From assembly GCA_022695795.1 (NCBI GenBank), contig MU404111.1, positions 186,001 to 250,000 of the forward strand: 64,000 nt of DNA, written 5' to 3'. Numbering within the stretch: the first letter of the stretch is position 1; each line of letters begins with the position of its first letter. The position numbers were made by a program, and so were the translations under genes. Of this stretch, positions 1-12,027 are shown piece after piece. The notes below the pieces were generated by a model. It had not been told where the DNA came from. It searched no databases and saw only the letters and a program-made list of their open reading frames with translations. The DNA comes from Biscogniauxia marginata. Lineage: Eukaryota > Ascomycota > Sordariomycetes > Xylariales > Xylariaceae.

Positions 1-230
1 GACTTTCCCAGCTCCCACGCCCGTCTCGTGGCGTCTGAGCAGATGATGGGGAATCGTACGGCGCGGAGGATGCAGGAGTCGCGGAGGAAGCGCTCACGGG
101 CAAGGTTTTGCTTTCCCGATTCGAGGGCCTGGACGCTCTCGAAGAGCCGCTTTGCGTCCGGGGGAGGGGGGGGGGGAGCGGCGATAACTAGCCTACAGAT
201 CCGGATCTTGCGTAATTTGGGAGCTGTCAT
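1..230 (-). CDS. 5' part of an unrecognised gene, cut by the left window edge
   Basis: On the minus strand an ATG at 230..228 opens a frame of 76 codons with no stop before the window ends. The N-terminus is basic, then comes a proline run encoded by a C-rich tract (about 150-175), then a charged helical-looking stretch that includes the words FESVQAL and RFLRDSC. The absence of stops and the amphipathic sequence suggest real coding. I do not recognise the family. The ATG is directly preceded by a pyrimidine run ending in CAG, so this could instead be an internal exon whose acceptor lies at about 231. Without the rest of the gene no function can be assigned. Confidence 0.45.
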   Translation of the reverse strand, partial: MTAPKLRKIRICRLVIAAPPPPPPDAKRLFESVQALESGKQNLARERFLRDSCILRAVRFPIICSDATRRAWELGK

Positions 231-2406
231 CTGAAGAAGAACCCCTGGCCATCCGATCAAAGATGAGATCGAAGTCCTCAAGTTTTCCCTCTCCGAACGA
301 CTAGGTTAAAACTTTTGACCAGTGCCTCGCTATGGACTCAAAAGAGGCAATGCTCACTGATTGTTTTTATTCACGTATACGCCTAACTCTCAAAGTTTGC
401 ACTATTTTAGGCCCCGAAGCTTAGATATGGATTCATGGCGAGGGAAAGCTTTCTTGTCGTAGATAAACTTCTGAACACGAAAAGGCGGTGGTGGTATATA
501 GTTGTTTGTCTTACTACTGTCAGTAGCGCCGTGCCTAGGGAAGTTATGAGTGAAAAGTCTAAGTAATTTAGGTATTTCTTCGATGCTATACTAGCGTTGG
601 GCAATTCAATGGGAAAGAAGGGCTATACACTTGACCTTGTGCTCGGCACTTTCCATCCAACGAACCTAGCATTGGTATATATACACAAATGTCGCATCTC
701 GTGACGGCTTCTTGACAGCTCTTCGCGGATACCGATCACACTGATCGAGTACCTAAGTGTAGGACGAGACACATCCCTTCCCTCGTTCCCTCCTTTCCAC
801 TCTCCTCTGCACATCGACCTTCGCGCTTAGTCCAACTTCCCCATACTACCAAACCGGTCGAATCTACCTTCGTACTCCTATGATTCACCTAAACTTATAG
901 CCAACCTAACCTAACCCAACCCATTACCTCCCGCCCGTATCATGAAACATCCCCTTCCCGAGGATGAAATACCACGTTCCCATCTCGACGCCAAACCAAA
1001 CAGAGACGTCCCGCGCCTCTTTCCCGCAAACGCTCACTTTTTTTCTCTCACCTAGGTCCTAGTACTGCCGGCTTCGAGCCGAGCCGCGAGAAGGGGAGAA
1101 TCCCCACATCCGCTAGAGGGAGAATCGGGGCCGCGAGTTATTCTTAATACATATCTAGGTACCTCAGGTAGGGAGGCCGGAAGGGCAGGTGGTCATTTAG
1201 CTCCGAGTTGACGAGGCCCCCCATTTACCTGCCATGCCGGTGTTTAGGTATGTGCCGACATTTATATAAAGGAGACTGGGCTAAACATAGTGAATAGCGC
1301 GAAGAAACGTGATACATATATCTCCTGCGTAGTCTCTTCTTGTTTCTTTGATGCAAACCTCGCTTAATTGCAACGTCACTTTAGATATGCACTTAAAAAT
1401 CGGGGACCTATTAAACTGTACTTATCCGCGAAACTGGAGTTCAAGGGCATGGATACTCTCTTTATACATGTAGTGTAGAAAAATATTCATCTTACATTAA
1501 TAAAATCTAGGTATTATTTCTCATTAAAGGTCATACGTACCTAGCTCATTGACTACGATCACCGCATTGACTGCCTGATTTCCCATCGCCAGGGACGGGG
1601 CACGATGATCTGTCGCAGATCATTCGTTTCAAAGGCCCACCGCACCATCTCCACGATCCTATCTACCTATATCTGGTAGGTCTCCTCCTGTCCTACGGAG
1701 CATATTTGTACTCATGACAAATTGCTCTTAAGTCGTAGTTCCAATGTCAGTACTTTAGAACTTTGTAGTATCTCGTTAATAGAAGGGCATCATAAGACCC
1801 TCGAAATATAACTATTTATCTACCTACCTATTTGTTTGCAGTGCTTGAAATGAGTGCCGCGTAATGTTTCATAGACATGAGACAAATCGAGGTACAAGCC
1901 TATTAAGCGGGCTCACCCGCAAACAAGCACTGGACCCCTTGCTTGGACCAGATTACACGTACGCTGCCACGCCATAAGCAAAAGCTTAGCCATTGCGTTT
2001 ATTATTATTATTATTATATATAATATTTTTTGGGCTCAGATTGAGTACCTGTTCGCCTAGACTGTGTATTACCCTAGATAATGGAGAGTGTGTAGTATAC
2101 CTTGGACATGGCAGATGGATCTGAAGTTCTTGAAATATTGTATAATATTATTCCGCCATCAATGGCAGCGTGGCATTCTAGACGCGACACGCGGCTAAAT
2201 TGAAATCCAGAACATCTGGCACTGGAAGTAAAGAATAAAAGAACCATTTGCATCTAAACCGATAAGATTAGGTTACGTCTAAGTAATGTCGCCGCCAGAG
2301 GCGGAGAATCTGGGGACCGCCGGGGTCTGAGTCGGGCGAGCTACGCCGTTGGATTGTCTTTTTCTTCTTTTTGAATATAACATATCTCATTCTCATCCTC
2401 CAACCT
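231..2406. other. Intergenic, no gene seen
   Basis: About 2.2 kb between two minus-strand genes. Short open frames here (for example 407..604 and 623..814) have no family resemblance or coding look. The stretch includes an ATT microsatellite running into an AT-only tract (about 1997-2028) and several TACCTA/TAGGTA tracts. It should hold the promoter of the left-edge gene and the 3' UTR of the SGNH hydrolase. Confidence 0.6.
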
Positions 2407-3470
2407 CTACCGTAGTCTTCTCCGGCGTATCTTACCCAGCGCCTGGACCTCCAGATCCGCTCTGTGCTGCTCCTCGAGCTCCTCTGCTTCCCTCTCCGCA
2501 TTCCCGTCTAGGGGGATGCCATTTTCCTCGGGCGGCTGGAAGAAGCCCCTCCGATCGGCCTCCAGGATGGCGTCCCAGAATATTTCCGTCATCATGGCGT
2601 ATCCCGGATCGAAGGGGTGAGTTCCGTCGGGCGAGATATCGCTCGGCAGTGGCCGATCCCGTAGGCCCTGTTCGCTGTGCATCTCGGCCATCACGACGGG
2701 CTTGCCCTCACGCTCCAACGCCGACGCCAGCTTCCGGATCTGTACATTGACATCGAGGATGCAGGGCTCGGCGCCGCGCACCGTATTCGTCATCAGGGTC
2801 GACATGATGATGGTAGCTCGCGGTGACGTGTCGAGCAGATACTTGATCAGCTCGCGCATGCGCACGGCCAGTTTCGGAGTATCCCAGTGCTGCAGGCAGT
2901 CGTTGGAGCCGACGTGTAGGACAAAGAGATTCGGCTTCGTCTGGGGGACGATGTGCTTCGCGTGATCGAGCACCTGGTCGACGCGGTTCCCCGGGTACGC
3001 CTCGAGATCGTTATCCGGGAACGCGCCGAGCCGCTGGGATCCGACGAAGTTAACGGCGTTGCCACGGGCCGTCATCTTCTCATGCAGCGGTTGGCGGTAG
3101 CCCAGATTACCGGTTGAGACATCGCCGCGTGTCACCGAGGCGCCGAGGAACATGACACGCAGAGGTATGCCGTCAGCGATAGGCGTCGGGCCGCTGGGCT
3201 TGAGACCGGGGATAGACAAGATATGCTGCCATTTCTCGTCAATGTCGATTGTGCTGCCGAGGGAGACTACATCAGATGAACTGTTAGTCAGGTACCAATC
3301 ATCCCATCTACACGGGGGTGAATTTGGGATTAGGAGAAGCAAGGGCGAGGGTAGGAGAGCGTACCGATTAGGCCAATTGTAAATACGGCCAGCGCAAACA
3401 AGGCAATTATAAGCTTCCTCGAGGGCGTAGCAGCCATCGTGGATTGCAACAAGCCGCTCTTGAGACCCAT
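2407..3470 (-). CDS. SGNH/GDSL-type hydrolase, membrane-anchored
   Basis: Two exons, 3470..3365 and 3266..2407, give 321 residues; the 98-nt intron has donor GTACGC and acceptor TGTAG and keeps frame. The SGNH blocks are in order. Block I reads LGASVTRG (Ser near residue 77, a GAS variant of GDS). Block II is a Gly in the PGNR region, block III is GSND (near 152), and block V is DGTHP with the Asp-His pair (near 250). These supply the catalytic Ser/Asp/His and the oxyanion hole of an esterase, acylhydrolase or carbohydrate deacetylase. The spliced N-terminus carries one hydrophobic segment (about 20-36) after a short basic stretch, so the enzyme is probably secreted or held as a type II membrane protein. 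The substrate cannot be told. The C-terminus ends in a Glu-rich helix and an Arg cluster. Confidence 0.85.
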
Positions 3471-5626
3471 TCCAGCCCACACACGCCCGAGCAACTAACG
3501 ACGGAAAGCTGGAGATAGATATGGGGAGGGAAGATGGACACGGAGGCGGAGATGGGGAAGGGCGAAGGGCGAAGGGAAAAGGGACTCGTCTCTCCCCTTT
3601 TGTTCCTCGTAGGTTTTCAGAAGGGGATTTTCAAAAGAAGTTATCAACGGGGAAGGTCTCAAGACAAAGGTAAAAAAAAAAAAAAGATAACGATGGGACG
3701 GCGGAGAGGTTGCGGCGACCGGGCTCTCCTCTCTGGTTCATTTGTTTATCTTGCGACGCAATGCCGTCGATTGTCGATCGGTGGTTAATTCGACAGGCAT
3801 CCGATGGCGCCATCTGTAGCTATTAAGCCTTTCCAGCACCTAACGTGACGCAACCTGCCTCGGAAGGTTCCAATCCGTCGCACCTTGAAACAAACCCCGT
3901 CGTTTTTGTAGGGAGGGCGACAGACATTGGGTAGTTGCCAGGTCTGGGTATCATGTAGGCATCCCTTTTGATCGCCCTTACGTATGCAGTACGACACTCT
4001 ATGCACCTGTACTAACTAGTTTAGACTAGGTTACTAACTACATGTAGGTACTTTAGCTTACGTAGGCTTCATGTTCTGTGTTCCCCACCTACTCGTTAGG
4101 TAGGGCACACAATTCCCGATCCGGCAGTAGAACCTCTCGCTATTGGGTGCAGCCTATATATGCCGGAGGATTTAAAGTTAGGTTGTTGACCTTTCCGCAT
4201 TCTGCTAGTTATCTAGTTCTAACTTGGCTATACCGAGAAGCTGAAGCTGGTTGCATCTCTCCCCTTTCCCTTCGGCGCAGCTATTCGGACCACCGGTCTG
4301 GGTAGTCACCTCGACGTTTCACATGTACACTACCTACTATTGAATGTATTTGGCCGGTTACCTGCATGTCCATACTACACATACGCACGTGTGATACTTT
4401 AATGAGCAGCAGTAAATTAGGGGGGCAAAAATCGGGTAAGGTGATAAATAGGCCAATCTCATTTCTAATTAATTAGGTACGTCTCCTGATATATTCGCGA
4501 TTTGAAGAGGAAAATAAAGAGAGAACAAAGCCTATTGTACAGTTCAATTAGGTGTACGGACTTAGCTTCTAATCGAGTTAAACTTGATAAACGTTCAATT
4601 AAGGTAGCAGGTTGTATGCTTAGAAGGTGAATGAGTGATAAATATAGCCTTAATTCTGTCCATACGAAACACCAATGTTTAAAGGGCAAGCTGCTGTGAA
4701 ATATGCGGTGTAGCTAAATAAATATGAAAGACTCGTATAAAATATACCGCCTGTCATTCTCTCTCTTTCTCAGTCTGTTAGTCAGTCTGTATGTCTCAAC
4801 ACCCCCTCCCCCATAAATAAAAATAAAACACGTAAGTGTTGTACACTTTGATAGATAATATTGTCGCAAGAGTTCATATTAACGATCCATCCATAAACAT
4901 AAAGAGTCACTTATTTCCTGGGCAATTTATTTTGATCCTGGTCTATCTCGTTGTAAATGAGACGTTGAGCCCTCTAGTAAGTACTCTTGCAAGATCGAGC
5001 GTTTCTCTCCTCGGGTAGCTGTTAGTTGATCTAACACTCGACGTATGTGAATTAATATAAGTATGTGAGTATCCGTCTTAAAATCTCACACCTTGGGCCA
5101 CGATTCGGGCCACTGAGAACTCGGTACCTGAGACACGGGCTCGAATATTTATGCCTCGTCAAGAGCTCAGACATCCATCCCGTGGAAGCCTATACGGAAT
5201 TGCTGGAATGCTGGCGAACCAAACTAATTGCCTGTTTAGCATAGCTTTCCCTAGTCAGTCTAATAAGTCGATTAGGACGAGCTTCTTCTCCTAAACCCCC
5301 GAGCAGATATCATTCCTCGGCAGACCACATAAAGTTAGAGCCTCGAATTGCTTGACTTTTCTTCAAAACAAAACACTAGCACTACGATCATGTTGGAATG
5401 CACACATATGCCATGGAATGAGGCCCTCCCAAGACGAAAGCGAAGACTTCTTCCCCGTACAAACGCAAAAATTGTCGAGGGCACCTGAATAATATAAAGG
5501 AACATGACATGCTGATCACCGAAGAGCTTCGAATCATAACCTAAAGGCTTTACTCTCCCGATTTTACATATCCCTTAAACACGAATATTTCAAACTGTCG
5601 CTGTAGGAAAACTTCATATCGCCAGC
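3471..5626. other. Intergenic, divergent promoters
   Basis: About 2.2 kb between the SGNH hydrolase (-) and the UVI-1-like gene (+), so it holds both promoters. It contains a poly-A tract near 3670-3683 and several TAGGTA/TACCTA copies (about 4018-4110). It becomes AT-rich after 4380. No convincing coding sequence was seen. Confidence 0.6.
5493..5499 (+). promoter_or_regulatory. Candidate TATA box of the UVI-1-like gene
   Basis: TATAAAG lies about 130 nt upstream of the ATG at 5627, a normal TATA-to-start distance for a filamentous fungal gene with a short leader. It was chosen by motif and position only. Confidence 0.4.
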
Positions 5627-6317
5627 ATGCAGTTCAAATTGTCCGCCTTCGCAGCCGTCCTATCGGTCGTCTCGCACGCCCAGGCACAGCTGTCTGACGT
5701 GGAGATCGTCGGGAATATCAATGCAGTCACCGACCTTTCCGCGGACACGCAGCTCATCGCCGCAGGAATCACCTACCAGAACGTGCCGGACAGGGGGCCG
5801 GTAAGAAGAGCATAAGCCCAAGTTACGATTAATCTGCAGACGCGCTGACGTCTCTCATGTTCCTGACAGAAAACCATCGACAACTTCCGCGGGATCGCCG
5901 ACCTCGTTACGAAGGACATCAGCGGCATGTCTGGGCAGAATGTCCCGCCCGCGGTGGAGGGCCAGACTAAGATTTGCGAGGCATTCCGTAACGTGAGTCA
6001 TATCTACTCTCCACGAGGCATCTATGAGCTCCCCTCATGCGTAGCTACCCGAAACTAACTCCACGGGGTGTGTGTCCGAGCTACAGTTCGTCATCGTCCA
6101 CCAGCAGCTCCTCGACACAGTCATAAGCAAGCGTGGGTTCCTCAGCCAGTCGGAATACACGGTCCCGATCGCGCAAGTCTTGCTCGCCATCGAGGGCGGC
6201 GTGGACACGCACGCCTTCGAAACCATCGACTTGGTCCCCACATGCTCCGGGGGTTTCAACGAGGACAAGTTGAGCCTGGACGCCAAGCTGAAACTGGCCA
6301 TCGAGGTGTACGACTAA
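5627..6317 (+). CDS. UVI-1-like small secreted protein
   Basis: Three exons, 5627..5800, 5870..5992 and 6087..6317, give 175 residues, all joined in phase with clean GTAAGA..ACAG and GTGAGT..ACAG introns. Residues 1-20 form a signal peptide ending in Ala-Gln-Ala. The mature part is a mostly helical domain with only two Cys. The blocks VHQQLLDTVI, VPIAQVLLAIEGGVDT and DLVPTC match, from memory, the pattern of the fungal UV-inducible UVI-1 proteins, which are related to the HsbA/galactomannoprotein-type small secreted proteins. Such proteins are usually extracellular or wall-associated and of unsettled biochemical role. The signal peptide and gene structure are firm; the family name is less so. 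Confidence 0.75.
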
Positions 6318-6986
6318 AGAGATGCGAGACGAGAACCACATACTGCGCCGCTGCTTACGTTCTTGTATTACTTACTCTTACGCTGTATTAATGTCGAGTA
6401 TTTGTTTCGAGCCATATAAAGGGGGCCGGAGCTACGATTATATGGACTAGGAGCGCCATTTTACAGACGAAAATGTAAAGATAATTTGAGCTAGTCAAAC
6501 TGGATGACTCGTCGCATGTTGTAAACATAGACTTATCTGTCACTTTCGACAACATGTATTAAAATCACAGTGATTTGAATCTCCACAAACATTTCCCCAG
6601 AAAAAGCCAAGGCAATTTTTCAATTCCCGGCTCGGTACGGCTATTTCTAATGATTTCTGGCCATGCTGCTCCGGATTTGTCGAGATTCATGCTTTGAGGT
6701 GGTATTGCTCTTATCCCCCGCATACCTCTCTCTAATGTGACCCCGAGCTCATTGGCGGGAAAATATAAATATCAGGGGACACACTGACCTCGGTGGATTC
6801 TAGACCTCGCTTTGCCTAATATGACGAGGGCCAAAGCGGTAAGGAAATGTAGGATTGACCAACAGTTTGGATATGGTTGTTGACGTCCGAGGATCTACAT
6901 AAATAGGCTGTTCCCTAATCCGTGATACATATATGAGTATGTACATTGGAAAAAGATCCCCCGGATTCGTACTGTAATTAGACGGC
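6318..6986. other. Intergenic between tandem genes
   Basis: About 0.67 kb holding the 3' end of the UVI-1-like gene and the promoter of the GH79 gene. An A/T tract, AAATATAAATATC near 6761-6773, could be a TATA region for the downstream gene. Nothing else was recognised. Confidence 0.5.
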
Positions 6987-8700
6987 ATGACGCCACATTC
7001 CAGGCACTTGGTTCTTCTCGGGGCCGCGGTCCATACCGCGATTGCAGCCGTGTCGTTCACGATACCCGAGAAGGCGCATACAGGCGGCTACAAGTATGCG
7101 CCTCTGGATCCAGCGCCTGTCGGAGTCTCGTGAGTAATCCATGGGGACCAGTTTCGTGATTAAAGAAACTCCCGCTAATATAATTGCTTCGAAGCTTTGA
7201 GTTCTTTGCATTTCCGTCATACTTCACCAACGTCACGGCCACAAACCAATGTCTCTCCAATTGGAAGGACCTGACGGGCGTCTGGCCGCCGATACGCATC
7301 GGCGGCACTACCCAGGATCGGGCGCAGTACGACTCTCAGACGTCGGCTTACGTCGTTTATAGCGTATCAAATCCTGCTGATGCGCCTGCGAGCTTGACCT
7401 TCGGGTCGAGCTTCCTCACCCTCGCGGGAAACTATGGCGGCACTGTAGTGGCCGGGTTGAATAGGGGTAAAAACAATATACAGAACACGATCGACGCCGC
7501 CAAAGTGGCGGTAGCCGAGATAGACAACCTGATTGCTATCGAACTGGGCAATGAACCCGAATGTGTGTATTCCACCACCTTGTCTCTTTTCACTTTCCCC
7601 TAACCGCTACTGATGAAATTTCTTTTTCACAGACTACCCCAATAACGGGCAACCTATTGCCTCTGGGGGGTGGTCGCCTGCTATAGACGCGGCGTCGCAG
7701 AACAACTGGGGGATCACCGTAGGCTCGGCCGTGGGCAAGGGCCCCATAATCCAGGCCGGCAACTCCAACGACGCGCCCCCGACATGGGGCGCGGAGGAGC
7801 TGATCGCGACGGAGAACGACACCGTGAAGCAATACGTCAAGACCTACGCGCACCACAACTACCCGGGTGGGAGCATTAGTTCGCTCATGAGCCACAGCGG
7901 CATCTCCAGCAACCTGCACGTCTTCGACGCCGACGTCGCGGCCGCGCTGGGGGAGGGCAAGCCGTACGTCTTCGGGGAGACGAACTCCGGTACGTCCTAC
8001 AACCCTCATTTCTCCCGTTACCCCCCTCCCTCCCCACCTCATCGTCCTAAAAATAACAACCCCCCCCCCCTCTGACACAAAATAAAAAAAACGAGCAGTA
8101 TCCGGCGGCGGCGCGGCCAGCGTATCGCCGACCTTCGGCGCGGCGCTGTGGACGATGGACTACGCGCTCCGGGCCTCGTACAGCAACATCTCGCGGACGT
8201 ACTTCCACCACGGCACGGTGGGAAACTGCCAGTACTGCTTCTGGGGGCGGTACAGCATGGGGGCCCCCTACTACGGCGCGTACGCGGCGACCGCGCTCGC
8301 CGCCGGCGCCGCCCACCTGACCGCGCTCGACGACGGGTCCTCGAGCTACGCCGCGTACGTGGCGTTCGACGGCGCCGGCGCCCCGCTGCGCGCGCTGCTC
8401 TACAACTCGGACTACTTCGCCGGCGGCGGGACGCGGCCGAGCCAGACCTTCCAGGTGGCGGGGCTGACGGGCAGCGGCGGCGGCGGCGGCGGCGGCGGGT
8501 TGCGCGCGAAGAGGCTGACGGCGGACAGCGCGCTGGCGAGGGTGGATCAGGGGGGCAAGGTGTCCTTTGGCGGGCAGACGTTTACGGATGGGAGCTGCGA
8601 GATCGGCGGGACGGAGACCTTCGAGACGTTGACTGTGTCTGGTGGGCAGGCGACCGCGACGCTTGGGGCGAGCGAGGCTCTGCTGGTGTATCTACAGTGA
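6987..8700 (+). CDS. GH79 beta-glucuronidase-type glycoside hydrolase, secreted
   Basis: Four exons, 6987..7129, 7195..7562, 7633..7989 and 8099..8700, give 489 residues. The N-terminus (1-21) is a signal peptide. The (beta/alpha)8 domain carries the two retaining-glycosidase acids: the Glu of GNEPE (near 167, acid/base) and the Glu of FGETNS (near 286, nucleophile). GNEPEYY and the C-terminal beta-sandwich with TFETLTV and SEALLVYLQ match fungal GH79 enzymes, which release glucuronic or 4-O-methyl-glucuronic acid from glycans such as arabinogalactan side chains. Intron 2 splits the codon right after the catalytic GNEPE motif. Intron 3 contains a pure C10 run. The C-terminal domain has a poly-Gly stretch of about nine residues from a GGC repeat (about 8476-8500), which looks like slippage expansion. 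The extremely GC-rich last exon differs from the first two. Confidence 0.85.
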
Positions 8701-10805
8701 CGGCACCTTGCCCAGCATGAATACCACTAGTGATAGATGTCTAAGACAATGTAATAAGATCAAAAATTTTGCGACCTCCCTAGCTAGGTCTTACGATGCC
8801 CCGTCCCGAGTTTAGGCCCGCGGTGATTTGAGGTCTCTGTTCTGAGAGTTCTCTAAAGGAAGCTTATAATCTCACCAACGGGCAGAAGGAAATGCGAGAG
8901 AGCCGCGGTTCATACGTATAAATCTGTGTATGCTGTGGGACATGAACAACATTATGGTTTGCCCAGATGGTCAATATGGTAGAAAGACAACCATATGTCT
9001 TAAGCAGCTAACACTACATGTACACAGCCTGAAAGTAGGTAATTTTCATCACCGGCTCGTAGCAACCATTCAAATATGCCACATGTAACAAGGCTAACCC
9101 CCCCTGATAAGTCCGAGGGGGCTTCGATTTCGATAGGTAGTGAATGCCAAGACATATATTTAAAGAGTGCGAATAGTCGTCATGAGTATTCCCTTCACTT
9201 ACTTACTAATCGGTAATTACATCTTGACACCATCTACTAGCCGTCTGAGGGATGAACTAATTTATCTAGGACTTAAATCTATTTGACTCTAGGGACGGAT
9301 TTCATCGAGACCGGACTTGTCCCAACTTCTCGACGAGTCGCTGAAGGGCAGCGAAGGGACTCCTTCATGTCGTCTAGGTATTGCCTCGCCTCAACTCCTA
9401 GTTTATTGAGTTGCCCACTGGTATGCCCTGTGTACAGGTTTTCCCTTTGACGAACACGACATTCCACGACTGTCTACCTCGTGTGTCCTCTAGTTAATCT
9501 TTCAAGGTCGTTTGGAGTATATACCCCCCATCTAATCGCTCGCTTCCCCCACTAAACTCGTGTAGTTTGAGGATACCACGATTGTGAAGTCCAAGAGTGT
9601 CAATCGATCGCTAGCCACCTACTTCAACTACTTCGTCGTTCGACTTACAAACCTATTCCTCATATTCAAGCATCGGGGCGAATCACAGTTCGGTGAAAAT
9701 AGAGACCTTTATATTCCTCAAGCCTTCTCTGCAGGGGCTATGTCTTATATGTACCTGAGATAGATACCTACATAATTGACTGCGTAATTGAAACTACCAC
9801 CTCCTGTCTTTTTCATAACCGTTTAAGCAAAAGGGGGATTTTGTTTGATAAATACCATATGAAGTCAGCGTCGCATGCAAATCCGTAACACGAGCAACTC
9901 TCCAATCCAACGGCACAGCCTCCCCGTGCTTGGCCCTTCTAATACTACCAATCTGAGGCTGCGAAATGAATCCTTCCGGGAGCGCCCCCCTCCAACTCGC
10001 CGGTAAACCAGAACATATAGAAGATAGTAGTATGGGCTTTCGAGTGAGATGGGATCAGGAAAATTGTGCTAGGAGAGCTCAAAGTAAAGCTACCTTGCAC
10101 ATTCTCAAGTGCTGAAAACTGGCGTCCCCTTGGCGTTCGGTAGAGAAGGCTCTCCAGGGCTCATGCCAAGACCCTGAATCGCCCTTCCTCGAAAGGGGCG
10201 CGGTTGTATATGTAGGAATAAGGCGAAGATAATGACGCTTTGTCGATCACTGACAGAGGATATATTATAATCTTGCTGCCTACCTAAAAATACCTCGAGA
10301 AAGGCTCGAGATAGGCTATGCCGATTGACCACTAGGGATGGGGTTTTAACTCGTATTATCTGCACATGAGAACGGGTTTAGGTAGTCTGTAAAGCCCTGG
10401 GTAAGACCAGATCGCCGCACTGAGTTGCTAGAGCACCTCTGATCTACCAGTCTTCGCAGGGCTTTTTTATTTGTGTTGATCGATCGTAAATAAGGCGTTG
10501 GTTGAAGGATTGCTCATTCTGACGATCTAATAGTCCCATATAGACACCCGAACTGACATACATACCTACCATACATATGACCTCATCTCGTCTCGCGCCC
10601 ACGCTCTCGTTGATAAAAATCTGACATCGCTAGAGCACTCCACTCACCAGCATCCTCGCAGGTATCCTTTTGAACATCTGCCTAAGAGAGTGTTTTCGAA
10701 CCCTTGAAGGCTAGCTGCGTAACCACTTTGGCATAAGATCGAGCGAGCAGCTGAATACGAGACTCGTCTTACCTTACGCAATTCCGGAAGGGGATTAAAG
10801 CCGAT
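8701..10805. other. Intergenic, no gene; contains a dyad element
   Basis: About 2.1 kb without convincing coding sequence. Short open frames (9279..9467, 10105..10365, 10644..10838) look random. The one structured element is the inverted repeat with a T-run at 10391..10468, listed separately. TACCTA tracts are scattered through the region. Confidence 0.55.
10391..10468 (+). ncRNA. Candidate hairpin RNA or dyad element ending in T6
   Basis: The arm 10391..10413 (AAAGCCCTG..AGATC) is the imperfect reverse complement of 10441..10465 (GATCT..CAGGGCTTT), about 20 pairs with a few bulges around a 27-nt loop. The 3' arm runs straight into TTTTTT, which would serve as a Pol III-type terminator. The loop contains a D-arm-like word (GTTGCTAGAGCACC), but no B box or tRNA acceptor stem can be drawn. 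It could be a small RNA, the remnant of a short inverted-repeat element, or chance. Confidence 0.25.
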
Positions 10806-12027
10806 ATGGCTTCCTCGTCCGAGTCTCAGACGTGGCATGAAATAAGACGGGTGCCAGTGCCAACCCGCCCGATAACTGTACTGACATCGGCACCCGGGCC
10901 TGCAGTAATATCGGAGTCGACAGCGGGTCGGTCAGCACATGTTCCCCCCCAAGGCCCTCATCTCTTAAATATAAATGGTCTAATTCCTATAATTACCACG
11001 CTCCCTCAACAGTCTGCTCAGTTCCAGTCTCGGTCTCAGTCTCATATAAATCCATACTTACAACAACCCCAAGCCCGAGGCCCGACGATTGCTCTTTCGC
11101 CGCAAATGGAAGAGGACCTGAAAGCAGCCGTCATGGGAACGATGGCTTCGACGCAGCCCCTTCCAAGCCAGCACCCGTCGAAGGCCCACGCGAAGGAACT
11201 TCGGGTAAATAAGTGGCTACGGTATATATCTGTCGTGCTCTGCGTTGCCCTTGTCGTGGCAGAGGCTATTGTTGCCGTAGTCGAGTTTCCCGGCAGCGAC
11301 ACAGTATATGGTATCCCGTGGGTATGTTGTGGTTCTCTGTATTCTTGCGCTTCCTTCCCCATCGGCATCCAACGTAGCCAAAAGAGACACAAATGAACAC
11401 CTGACAGTAAAGAAGTTGGCTGACGCTCGAGATAAAAACATGATAGGGCACATTGCTTGGGCTCTGGGACGTGTGGCGGCTTATTCAGTCACGGAAGAAG
11501 CGCGGCGGGGAGCCCGTTTCCACCTGGCAAGTTGTTGGCGAGGGAATATTCATGACAGTGACGATTTCTTTGACGGGACTTGTGGCCGCCTCGTCGACGA
11601 ACCAGTATAAGCCAGATGATGATCGCATTCGAGGCTGGGTCTTGGCTTTTGTCTTCTTGGTTTTGGCGTAGGTACTCCCCTCTCACTCATCTCTTATGCG
11701 CGCTTCACCCTTCGACCCTGTATCATCCATAGGCTAAAGGGAGAGCAATACATGGCTAATCGATCCGGCAGGATATTGCATCTTACATTGTTCATACGGA
11801 CCTGCGCAGAGAAATGGTCGAGGCCGAATAGCCAACCAATGGAATTGCCCATGTATCACGACCCTCAGCAGCAACATCAGCTACCCCAGTTCATCGTGCA
11901 GTATGTCCATGACTGTCCGAATTGCGGTAGCAAACTTCAACTACAACCGGGGGAGGATTTGAACACGTACATGGCGAATAAGGGCGACGCACAACCACAA
12001 GGTGTCGCGCCGGCTTACCTACGGTAG
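10806..12027 (+). CDS. Multi-pass membrane protein of unknown function with C-terminal CxxC
   Basis: Three exons, 10806..11321, 11447..11667 and 11772..12027, give 330 residues; phases 0 and 2 fit with GTATGT and GTAGGT donors. Residues 1-135 are a Ser/Pro/Gln-rich cytosolic-type tail. Hydrophobic segments follow at about 139-159, 206-222 and 235-257, with a weaker one around 168-185, so three or four membrane passes are likely. A short polar loop rich in Asp/Arg sits between segments 2 and 3. The tail carries CPNCG near 293-297, a single zinc-knuckle-like CxxC. I do not recognise the family; it resembles other lineage-specific fungal membrane proteins. The ATG is the first in frame. The acceptor of intron 1 was set by phase and could shift. 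Confidence 0.65.
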
